From Flavobacteriaceae bacterium LSUCC0859 (GTDB taxonomy: Bacteria > Bacteroidota > Bacteroidia > Flavobacteriales > Flavobacteriaceae), in contig JAKOGP010000004.1 of the NCBI GenBank assembly GCA_022239325.1, forward strand, positions 124,001 to 188,000: 64,000 nt of DNA, in the 5' to 3' direction. Below, piece by piece: positions 56,438 through 64,000 of the stretch (position 1 is its first letter; the number at the start of each line of letters is the position of its first letter). Both the position numbers and the translations under genes were made by a program. The notes beneath the pieces are model-generated. The model saw nothing but the letters and a program-made list of their open reading frames with translations, ran no database searches and had not been told where the DNA came from.

Positions 56438-56449
56438 TTTTAAAAACTT

Positions 56450-59400
56450 TTAGAACGTTAATTTAACATTTAAACCAATGGTTCTGACGTTTGGTAACTG
56501 ACCACCTTCAGTCCATGGCACTCCATTTCTAAGTTCAATCTCTGAAGGGTCTAAACCTGGAATAGCAGAGTGGATTAGCCAAAGGTTATTGGCAAAAACA
56601 CCAATATTAGCTCCTTTGAATGGAGTTTTATCTGTAACAGCTTTTGGAAGGGTATAGTCCAAACGCATGGTTCTTAATTTCACGTAAGAAGCGTCATACA
56701 ACCATCTTTCATGAAGGGCGAATAATCTTCCCCAGTATGTAGCAGCTTCTACATTCATAGAAACTGGAGCCCCAGAAGTTTCATCTACCCCTTCAATCAG
56801 AACACCTCCACCATCTGCAACGGCGTCACGAACTGGGTTTCCTAGGTTATTGTTTCCTACAGTTTCTATCCCCAAACCTGAGTAGTTATTAAACATTCTA
56901 GTTACAGAGAATACTTTTCCTCCTTTTTGGAAGTCTATATCAAAACCTAAATTGAAGTTTTTGTAAGCAATGTTGTTAGTCATACCTCCCGTGAAGTCTG
57001 GAAGAACATTTCCTAAATACTGATCTGTGTCATATCTGGGTGCTCCAGAGCTTGATAGTATCATATTTCCAGCCTCATCTCTTCTAAAAGCTCTACCGTA
57101 GATAGCTCCCCACTCTTCACCTCTGCGTTCTTGAAGCTGTATACCTCTCCAAGAAGATGAAAGGACGTTCACATCTATCCCTTCTGCAATTTGGTTTACG
57201 TATCTGTTAAGAGTAGCGAAGTTTGCATTTAACTCCCAAGAGAAATTATTTCCTTGTAACGGAATGGCATTAAAACCAACTTCAAAACCTTTGTAGAATT
57301 GTTCGCCTGAATTGGCCAATGTAGAAGTATATCCTGTGGCACCGTCTAAAGAGATACTAGCAGGTAAGTTAGAATCTGTTTTTTCAAAGTATGTAAGATC
57401 TAATCCTAATCTGTTTCCAAAAAACTTTAATTCTGTTCCCAATTCAATTTCTTCTCTAACCCCACCTTGTAATAAGGAGTTAGGGAATTGACCTCTTACA
57501 GAAAGTGTCCCATCTGAACCGTATGGAGTTCCTACAGCATAGGTTTCTGCCAGTTGGTATACGTTTGGAAATCTTGGTGCTTGTGCAAAAGAGGCTCTAA
57601 GTTTACCAAAAGAAAGTATTTCATTATTTTCAATCAAATTAGAAAAAATAAAACTCGCAGATCCTCCAAAAGTATCTACTCTGTTAGCGTCCGGGTTAGC
57701 AGTGGAGCTCCAGTCAAAACGCGCAGAACCGTCTAAGTATAAGATGCCTTTATAACCAAATGAAGCTTTCGCAAATGCAGACCTTCTCTTATTTGTAGAA
57801 AAATAACTTGAAAGGCTAGGTCTATCTACAGAGGTGTTAAGACTGTAAAAATCTACAGTTGTTAGCCCTCCTACAGACCCTGCAGTAGTACTTTTAGAAG
57901 CGATTGTTTGAATTTCAAAACCAGCAGAGGCAGACACATCTATGTCTTCTGTTAGTTGCTTTTGGTAGTTTACAATACCAAAGAGTTCGTCAGAAGAATC
58001 TATGCTTTCACTTTCATTGTAAGAGGGTAAGTTAAGTCCTCCCCATGCTGTTCTGTTGTTATATTCATATGAGTTAACGGTCTTTCTTAATTCTAGGGTT
58101 GCATTTAGTGCATCATTAACTGTGTAGGTTAAACCAATCTTACCGTAGGTAGAGTTTTTATTTTGAAAGTTTAAATTTTCAAATGGCTCAAAAAACGGTG
58201 AGTCCCAATACAGAGGAGTCGTATTTGTTGGACTATTTAAGTTCCATGAAACAATTTGTCCGTTTCTTCTGTATTCTCTAAGTCGGTCCATGTCTAACTG
58301 ACGTTGCCACCATTGGTTGAAGTTAGAACCTAAGTTTCCATAACCATTGTCTGGAAAGTTTTTAGTTCTTCTGTCTTGGTAGTTTACATTCATGAAAGCC
58401 TCTAGCTTATCATTAATATTTAAGCTTGCATTGATTGAAGCTTGTACCGTATTTCTATCTGAGTTTGGAGAAACAGATGTTCTGTCAATATTAATTAATG
58501 AGGCTCTTACGGCATAACCATCTCCACCTTTTGAGAAATTTAGGGCTGTGTTATTGGTGATTCCTGTGTCATAGAAATCCTTAACATTATTAGGATTTGG
58601 AGAGAAAGGTCTCAATTGACCAAATTCAGGGTCTCCTTCTATCCATGAATCCCAATGTCTTACTAATTGACCATCCATTCTTGGACCCCAAGACTCATCT
58701 GCATAGTATTCTACCATACTCTGTCCGTCAAAAGCTGCCCAAGAAGCTGGGTGTTGGCTTGGGTTGAAAGAGAAGGTGTTAAATTCCTGAGAATAACCAC
58801 CTCCATATTCATTCTGATATTCAGGAAGTAAGTACACATCTTCTAAGGCGGTTGAGTGATTTAAAGTAACAACACTTTCTCCGCTTTTAGCTTGTTTGGT
58901 CGTAATAATAATTACCCCGTTTATCCCCTGAGGTCCAAATAAAGCAGTAGCGGCTGCACCCTTAAGAACTGACATCTCTTCAATGTCATCTGTGTTTATA
59001 TCAGAAGATGAATTTACTTTAATATTGTCTACAATAAAAAGTACGTTTGTGTTACCTCTTAATCTAATATTAGAATTTCCAAAACCTGTACTTGGTGCCC
59101 CAACAAATTGAACCCCTGCTACTTTTCCTGCTAAGGCGTTACTTACATCTGTTTCTCTTGATCTGACCAAGTTTTCACTTTTCACAGTTTGTTGTGCAAA
59201 TCCAAGGCTTTTTTTGTCTCTTTTAATACCCAATGCAGTGACTACCACTTCTTCAAGTGCTTGAGCGTCTTCTTGCATTTGAATATTAATGACGTTGGAA
59301 GAGCCAACTACTGCAGTTGCCTCTTTAAGTCCGATGTAAGTGAATACTAGGGTCTCACCGACACTAGCGGTGATGCTGTAGTTTCCATCAAAATCTGACT

Positions 59401-59560
59401 GTGTTCCATTGGTGGTTCCTTGAACAAGAATGTTCACACCTCCAAGGGGAACATTGTTTTGATCAGAAACAGTCCCTGAAATTGTTTTCTCTTGTGCAAA
59501 AGAAAGCTGCACAACGAACGCTAGGAGTAGCGTGAAAATTCCATTTAAAGTTGTTTTCAT
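56450..59560 (-). CDS. SusC/RagA TonB-dependent outer-membrane transporter
   Basis: A 1036-residue importer with a signal peptide (residues 1-22, ending SFAQ). A carboxypeptidase-regulatory-like domain covers about 25-110 (ISGTVSDQNNVPLGGVNILV). A plug follows from about 115 with LRGNTNVLFIVDNIKV and the SusC signature region FGPQGINGVIIITTK. The rest is the 22-strand barrel. It works with the SusD-like lipoprotein downstream. With the GGT gene upstream it may import peptides or gamma-glutamyl products, which is inference. Confidence 0.94.
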   Translation of the reverse strand: MKTTLNGIFTLLLAFVVQLSFAQEKTISGTVSDQNNVPLGGVNILVQGTTNGTQSDFDGNYSITASVGETLVFTYIGLKEATAVVGSSNVINIQMQEDAQALEEVVVTALGIKRDKKSLGFAQQTVKSENLVRSRETDVSNALAGKVAGVQFVGAPSTGFGNSNIRLRGNTNVLFIVDNIKVNSSSDINTDDIEEMSVLKGAAATALFGPQGINGVIIITTKQAKSGESVVTLNHSTALEDVYLLPEYQNEYGGGYSQEFNTFSFNPSQHPASWAAFDGQSMVEYYADESWGPRMDGQLVRHWDSWIEGDPEFGQLRPFSPNPNNVKDFYDTGITNNTALNFSKGGDGYAVRASLINIDRTSVSPNSDRNTVQASINASLNINDKLEAFMNVNYQDRRTKNFPDNGYGNLGSNFNQWWQRQLDMDRLREYRRNGQIVSWNLNSPTNTTPLYWDSPFFEPFENLNFQNKNSTYGKIGLTYTVNDALNATLELRKTVNSYEYNNRTAWGGLNLPSYNESESIDSSDELFGIVNYQKQLTEDIDVSASAGFEIQTIASKSTTAGSVGGLTTVDFYSLNTSVDRPSLSSYFSTNKRRSAFAKASFGYKGILYLDGSARFDWSSTANPDANRVDTFGGSASFIFSNLIENNEILSFGKLRASFAQAPRFPNVYQLAETYAVGTPYGSDGTLSVRGQFPNSLLQGGVREEIELGTELKFFGNRLGLDLTYFEKTDSNLPASISLDGATGYTSTLANSGEQFYKGFEVGFNAIPLQGNNFSWELNANFATLNRYVNQIAEGIDVNVLSSSWRGIQLQERRGEEWGAIYGRAFRRDEAGNMILSSSGAPRYDTDQYLGNVLPDFTGGMTNNIAYKNFNLGFDIDFQKGGKVFSVTRMFNNYSGLGIETVGNNNLGNPVRDAVADGGGVLIEGVDETSGAPVSMNVEAATYWGRLFALHERWLYDASYVKLRTMRLDYTLPKAVTDKTPFKGANIGVFANNLWLIHSAIPGLDPSEIELRNGVPWTEGGQLPNVRTIGLNVKLTF

Positions 59561-59709
59561 TATTGGTTAGATTTTTAGTTAAGAAAACAAAGTTGAACAA
59601 AATATTCTACTTATCAAAATTTTTTATAATACATATACATATTTTTTATTTTTATTTTTAAATCAATTAACTCTTCTTCAAAAATAAAGTTGAATACAAT
59701 TAATTTTTA

Positions 59710-61308
59710 TTAATTAGAATCTAATTCTATTGCATTGCCCTCCCAGTCAGGGTCAGACGCTCCAATCCATTTATTTGCTAATGTATCTAACATAATGGCA
59801 TTGACTCTTCCATTGTAGGCAACTTTATTTTGAATAAAATAAGGTACACTCATATCATTTAGTTCTGTTAGTGTTTTTTCACTCCATTTAATGCCTTTGT
59901 GTCCCTCTATCTGTATGCTGTCATTTACAGGGTAAACCCTACCTCTAGCTATGGCTTGATCCAGATTTAATTCTAAATCAATAATGTTTTTTATAGTTTG
60001 AACAATGGCAGTCACAATCTTATTCCCTCCAGCAGCACCAAGAGCTAGTATAACCTTATTGTTTTTGCTTACCAGTGTTGGGCTTATATGAGAATTAGCG
60101 CGATCTCCGGGTTTGTAATCTCCCAAATATCCTCCCATTGTTACTGCATAAAGAAATCCTAGTCCTTTAGTTGTAACTTTAGAGCCCATTAGAGGTCCTA
60201 TGGTTTGTGTGAGCGAAATAACCATGCCATTTTTGTCTGCTGATGTCAGATGAGAAGTGTGTCCCTGAGGTACATTCCATGACACTGGTTCATTTTCTTT
60301 TTTTAAGTAAATATTCCTTATATTTTTTTTTATAAGTTGTGCTTCTTTTTCACTTGTTTCAAATGATAAGATGCTTTTTAAGCTGTCTTTATTCGTTTGA
60401 TACTTTCTTTTTTCATAAGCAATCCTAATGGATTCATTTGTTACATAAATGTCTTCTGCCTCTTTTTCCAAGCTTAAATTAAAATGATTTAATATGTTTA
60501 ATATGTTTAAAGTAATGGCTCCAAAGGAGGGTAGGTATAGTGATTCTACTAGATATCCTTTATAATAAGTTTTTAAAATTTTAGATTTTTTGACTTGATA
60601 ATTTTTCAAATCTTCTAAGGATATATAGCCACCATTACTTTGAATATCTGCGGCTATTTTCTTTGCAATTTCACCCTCATAAAATCCTTTTCTTCCACGA
60701 TCTTTTATGGCTGTAAGTGTTTTTGCAAGATCTTCTTGAATAAATAAGTCTGAGGTATTGTAAGTGCTTCCGTCTTTTTTTAAAAAGTGGTAGGAACTCC
60801 CTTTATTTTTTTCAATACTTTTCTTAGCAAGTTGATGTCTATAAACTTCTCCCTCCAGTAAGTTAAAACCAAATTTTGCATAATTTATAGCTGGCTTCAT
60901 TATAATGTCTAAACTAAGATTACCATGCGTTTTCTGCAATTCCAATAAACCTGCAACCACGCCGGGAACACCTATTGTTTTATATCCATCTTTGTCATTG
61001 GTGTTTTCTTTAAAACTAATTGGTACTACTGTGGAGGCATCAATACCAGAAGTTTCATTCAAATTTTTCACTATAGCTTGAAGCCTTCCGCCAATACCGC
61101 TCATACTTGGCTCTACTACAGCTAATGTAAAAGCTGCAGCTACAGCTGCGTCTGCTGCATTACCTCCAAGTTTATACATTTCTATTCCAGCTTTAGTCGC
61201 TAGAGGGTGTGCAGTTGAGATACTATTGTTTTTATACTGACTTTTTTGATTACAGCCTACAGATGTTATAGTGCTAAAAACTAATAAGCATATTAATAAT
61301 TTTTTCAT
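59710..61308 (-). CDS. Lipoprotein gamma-glutamyltransferase
   Basis: A 532-residue Ntn-hydrolase related to gamma-glutamyltranspeptidase, which cleaves glutathione and other gamma-glutamyl compounds. A lipobox (ITSVGC, Cys near 19) suggests anchoring to a membrane. The probable autocleavage nucleophile is T351 in GHTSHLTSAD. Family motifs are GGNAADAAVAAAFTLAVVEPSMSGIGG and a late ALGAAGGNKIVTAIVQTI. The usual Asn before the nucleophile is His, and the SGIGGGGF loop reads SGIGGRLQ, so it is divergent. The gene is more A/T-rich than its neighbours and lies between two SusC/SusD pairs. Confidence 0.85.
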   Translation of the reverse strand: MKKLLICLLVFSTITSVGCNQKSQYKNNSISTAHPLATKAGIEMYKLGGNAADAAVAAAFTLAVVEPSMSGIGGRLQAIVKNLNETSGIDASTVVPISFKENTNDKDGYKTIGVPGVVAGLLELQKTHGNLSLDIIMKPAINYAKFGFNLLEGEVYRHQLAKKSIEKNKGSSYHFLKKDGSTYNTSDLFIQEDLAKTLTAIKDRGRKGFYEGEIAKKIAADIQSNGGYISLEDLKNYQVKKSKILKTYYKGYLVESLYLPSFGAITLNILNILNHFNLSLEKEAEDIYVTNESIRIAYEKRKYQTNKDSLKSILSFETSEKEAQLIKKNIRNIYLKKENEPVSWNVPQGHTSHLTSADKNGMVISLTQTIGPLMGSKVTTKGLGFLYAVTMGGYLGDYKPGDRANSHISPTLVSKNNKVILALGAAGGNKIVTAIVQTIKNIIDLELNLDQAIARGRVYPVNDSIQIEGHKGIKWSEKTLTELNDMSVPYFIQNKVAYNGRVNAIMLDTLANKWIGASDPDWEGNAIELDSN

Positions 61309-61326
61309 ATAATGATATTTTTAGTC

Positions 61327-61356
61327 AAAAAAAAAGCCACCTACTTAGGTGGCTTT
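61327..61356 (-). terminator. Terminator after SusD pair 2
   Basis: AAAGCCACCTA (61333-61343) pairs with TAGGTGGCTTT (61346-61356), a perfect 11-base inverted repeat with an A-run at 61327-61335 that becomes a T-run on the reverse strand. It separates the second SusC/SusD pair from the gamma-glutamyltransferase gene, which starts 19 bases beyond. Confidence 0.85.
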
Positions 61357-61374
61357 AAATTAGCATAAATAATT

Positions 61375-62718
61375 TTAATTATTGATGTCTGTTTTTACGA
61401 ATATATCAACAAGACCTGGGAAATTTGAGTTTGAAGCTTGTTCTGCAGAAGAATATAAAAATCTCTGTGGAATTACGTCAGTATTAGAATTCTTAATTGG
61501 AACATTGATCAAGTTGTTAGTTCTGTTTACGTCTAGAAAACTTGGAACTCCAATTACTGAACAATATTTTTCAAAAAGAGATTCCTTAATCATGGCGTTA
61601 AAAGCAGAAGATTCACCATGACTTACCATACCACCTGCTTGAAAGTCTGCCAATACATATGCGTCATAAGTAGTTCCAAATTTAGCAGCATTAGAGGCTC
61701 TTACTTTGTTAATCGCTGCCAAAGAGTTTTCAGCTAAATTTAGTCTTGCTGCTGCTTCTGCTATAATCATTTGAACTTCTTCAAAGGATACTACAGGGAA
61801 ATTTCTGGTTTGAGCTGCAAAGCCATCAGTTGTGTTCATGCTAAGCCCATTTGGTGCTACATAGAAATTGTATCTTGCAGTTTCATCAGTTTTAGCGTTA
61901 CCTCTGTATACATCTTCACCATCTTTTAGAAGTCTAGACATATAGCTGTTTTCAACTTTTAAGTAGTCTTGTCTTTGTTCTACTTCAAATTGCCAAAAAA
62001 GGTTTTCTCCGTAGTTAGCAGTAGTATGTTTAATACTCCAATCATTATCATTACTACTAAAATTTGCAGCTACTGCAGCGTCATGTGCATTTTGGTATTC
62101 TCCCAAAGATAAAAGATACCTAGCTTTCAGAGCGTTTCCAACTTGTGCCCATGAGGATGAAGTTGCAAAAACATTATTAGCTGCGCTTGCAGAGCCTGCT
62201 TTCGCAATCCCTTGATCAATTAAACCTATAGCAGCTCTGATTACAGCTTCTTGTTCTTCATAAACTGGATCTGCAAAATCTAAACTATTTACTTCTGCGT
62301 AAGGTACGTCATTAAAAACTAATGCAGCTTCTGCAAAATAATAACCTTCCAATATTAAGGCTTGACCTTCAACTAAGGCATTTCCGCCATCTTGTGCTTT
62401 TTGCTTTGCTATTTGAGTTTGAGATATTCCTCTTCCATAAAGGTCATCCCATACTTCGTCAAAGTCAGCACCAGTTACTGAGTATAAATTTAAGGTTCCA
62501 TATTGTCTGTCTACACCTGTTAATTGATCGGAGAAGATTGCTCCATATCTAGCAGGTTCCGCCTCTGCAATTGAGGCAACATTTAGCAACGCATGATTTA
62601 AAAGCAAACTAATAGGAGCGTCTGTAAACTCATTGGGGTTGTCATTTAATCCTTCTACAGGAGCCTCACACGAAATGAGTGCAAACACAGATAGGATTGA
62701 TGCTATATATTTTTTCAT
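61375..62718 (-). CDS. SusD/RagB-like outer-membrane lipoprotein (pair 2)
   Basis: A 447-residue lipoprotein. The lipobox reads VFALISCEAP (Cys near 18), and the mature start LNDNPNEFTDAPISLLLNHAL is like SusD-type-2 proteins. TPR-like helices follow with FVAPNGLSMNTTDGFAAQ and SFEEVQMIIAEAAARLNL. It pairs with the SusC-type gene 19 bases upstream. It is distinct in sequence from the other SusD in this window, so the two systems probably bind different ligands. Confidence 0.92.
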   Translation of the reverse strand: MKKYIASILSVFALISCEAPVEGLNDNPNEFTDAPISLLLNHALLNVASIAEAEPARYGAIFSDQLTGVDRQYGTLNLYSVTGADFDEVWDDLYGRGISQTQIAKQKAQDGGNALVEGQALILEGYYFAEAALVFNDVPYAEVNSLDFADPVYEEQEAVIRAAIGLIDQGIAKAGSASAANNVFATSSSWAQVGNALKARYLLSLGEYQNAHDAAVAANFSSNDNDWSIKHTTANYGENLFWQFEVEQRQDYLKVENSYMSRLLKDGEDVYRGNAKTDETARYNFYVAPNGLSMNTTDGFAAQTRNFPVVSFEEVQMIIAEAAARLNLAENSLAAINKVRASNAAKFGTTYDAYVLADFQAGGMVSHGESSAFNAMIKESLFEKYCSVIGVPSFLDVNRTNNLINVPIKNSNTDVIPQRFLYSSAEQASNSNFPGLVDIFVKTDINN

Positions 62719-62737
62719 AATTATTATATTTTTGAGA

Positions 62738-64000
62738 TTAAAATTCTAATTTAAGGTTTAATAGCACACTTCTAGTTCCTGGGTTAGTAAAGTAATCTAA
62801 TCCCCTACCTTTAGAAGCTCCTGTGAGGTTTACCTCAGGATCTACCCCTTTAAAGTCTGTAATAAGAAGCAAGTTTCTACCTGCAACTCCTATTTGTCCC
62901 GACCTAGCTCCTAAGAAATCTAATATGTTTGAAGGGAAATTGTAGTTTAAAGTAATCTCTCTTAATTTTATCCAGGAAGCGTCCTCTACAAATTGTTCAC
63001 CCACCTGGCCAAAACCACCTCCGTTGGAAGAGTACCAAGACTGATCTAAGGCAACAAGACCACCACCCCAATCTCCAATGTTTCCTCTGAAAGTACTACC
63101 AGCTGGTATAACATTACTAGATCCGTAAATTGGTAGATCTACTGGAGCAACAGATTCTACAGCTGTTTCAGGTGCAATACCAAAATGTCTTAACACTCCT
63201 TGTGTACCACCCCACATATCATTTCCTTGGGAGGTTTCAAATAAGAAAGAAAAATTAATAGCTTTGTAATCTAAATTCATACCTAATCCAGCTCTAAAGT
63301 CTGGGTTAGGATCCCCGATTACTTGTTGTTCAATTGCCACTTCTGGGAAGCCACTAGCGTCTGTCACAATATTGCCTGATCCATCTCTCAACCATGCACC
63401 ACCAAATATAGCAGCAAATGGCTCTCCTTCTTTTACAACAGATCCTGTAGATGAAAATCCATTTAGAATTAGTCTACTTACCTCAGGCAATTTTTCTACA
63501 ATATTTTTATATTTAGTAAAGTTACCAAATAGGTTCAATTTTAAATCATTGTTAGAATATAAATTGTAGTTAAAATCGAATTCAATACCTGAATTTGAAA
63601 TTTCCGCTGCATTTACATATCTACTTGAAAATCCAGTAGATGGAGGAGTTTCTAGACTTAAAATTCCGTCAGTTGTTAAACGGTCATAGTATGTAAAGCC
63701 TAAGGTTAATTTATTGTCAAAAAATCTTGAGTCAAAACCAAATTCTGTTTCAGTTACTCTCTCTACTTTTAAGTCTGGATTACCTTGCACTCCACTTCTT
63801 CTAATACTACCACCGTAATTAGCACCATCTATGTAATCTCCCCATCCTTCAGAACCAGCAGTAGATGTTACATAATTGCTTTGATTTAAGTATAATCCAG
63901 GGGCAATACCAACTTGTCCGTAAGAAGCTCTTAATTTTAAGAAAGATAAAGCGCCTTTAGCGTTTGAGGCGTCTGTTAACACATATCCTAAACTTGCTGA
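62738..64000 (-). CDS. SusC/RagA TonB-dependent transporter (pair 2, C-terminal part)
   Basis: The C-terminal 420 residues of an outer-membrane barrel. The frame is open to the right edge, so the gene starts outside the window; the first GTG near 63982 is internal. Barrel features are LKLRASYGQVGIAPG, DSRFFDNKLTLGFTYYDR, and the closing GTRSVLLNLKLEF with a terminal Phe typical of outer-membrane proteins. It precedes its SusD partner by 19 bases. Confidence 0.92.
   Translation of the reverse strand, partial: SASLGYVLTDASNAKGALSFLKLRASYGQVGIAPGLYLNQSNYVTSTAGSEGWGDYIDGANYGGSIRRSGVQGNPDLKVERVTETEFGFDSRFFDNKLTLGFTYYDRLTTDGILSLETPPSTGFSSRYVNAAEISNSGIEFDFNYNLYSNNDLKLNLFGNFTKYKNIVEKLPEVSRLILNGFSSTGSVVKEGEPFAAIFGGAWLRDGSGNIVTDASGFPEVAIEQQVIGDPNPDFRAGLGMNLDYKAINFSFLFETSQGNDMWGGTQGVLRHFGIAPETAVESVAPVDLPIYGSSNVIPAGSTFRGNIGDWGGGLVALDQSWYSSNGGGFGQVGEQFVEDASWIKLREITLNYNFPSNILDFLGARSGQIGVAGRNLLLITDFKGVDPEVNLTGASKGRGLDYFTNPGTRSVLLNLKLEF

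Overview
The window reads as a chromosomal core segment from a member of the Flavobacteriaceae (phylum Bacteroidota). The evidence is the TonB-dependent receptor, SusC/SusD and GLPGLI families, Bacteroidota-type promoter boxes (TAnnTTTG) without strong Shine-Dalgarno sites, a PafA-type phosphatase, and a methionine operon with a MetX-aspartokinase-homoserine dehydrogenase fusion. I saw no phage, insertion sequence, CRISPR array, tRNA or rRNA gene.

Layout. 1-5414: end of an unknown gene, a GreA/B-like protein, a deoxynucleoside kinase (reverse), and a GLPGLI protein paired with an outer-membrane receptor. 5433-17829: SAM and methionine metabolism. metK sits behind a SAM-II-like aptamer. A separate S-box (SAM-I) riboswitch precedes metY, the metX-thrA fusion, a metZ/metB-like gene, metH and metF. 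18113-22260: the aromatic operon (prephenate dehydratase, aminotransferase, prephenate dehydrogenase, DAHP synthase/chorismate mutase), preceded by what looks like a complete classical attenuator with a Phe/Tyr-rich leader peptide. 22345-29070: same-strand housekeeping genes (rsgA, dtd, MazG-like, aroA, queA, rlmN, SDR). 29081-35087: pirin, SprT-like, mannose-1-phosphate guanylyltransferase, an Mla-type ABC pair and PafA phosphatase. 35279-46107: mostly reverse-strand genes (glycosyltransferase, methyltransferase, KAS III, gcvP, M3 peptidase, purE, purK) with a UbiA-like membrane protein and a rhodanese between them. 46250-52104: adk, obgE, an Mpl-like ligase, radC, a polysaccharide deacetylase and a HAD phosphatase. 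52116-64000: reverse-strand rarA, rlmB, a secreted unknown, and two SusC/SusD pairs flanking a lipoprotein gamma-glutamyltransferase.

The most interesting signals lie between the genes. They are the pheA-type attenuator, two different SAM-sensing RNA classes controlling SAM synthesis and methionine synthesis separately, and degenerate tandem repeats abutting the stop codons of four unrelated genes (metF, a glycosyltransferase, an M3 peptidase and purK). In at least two of these the repeats echo the gene's own last codons. All calls come from reading the sequence and family knowledge; no database or folding program was run.
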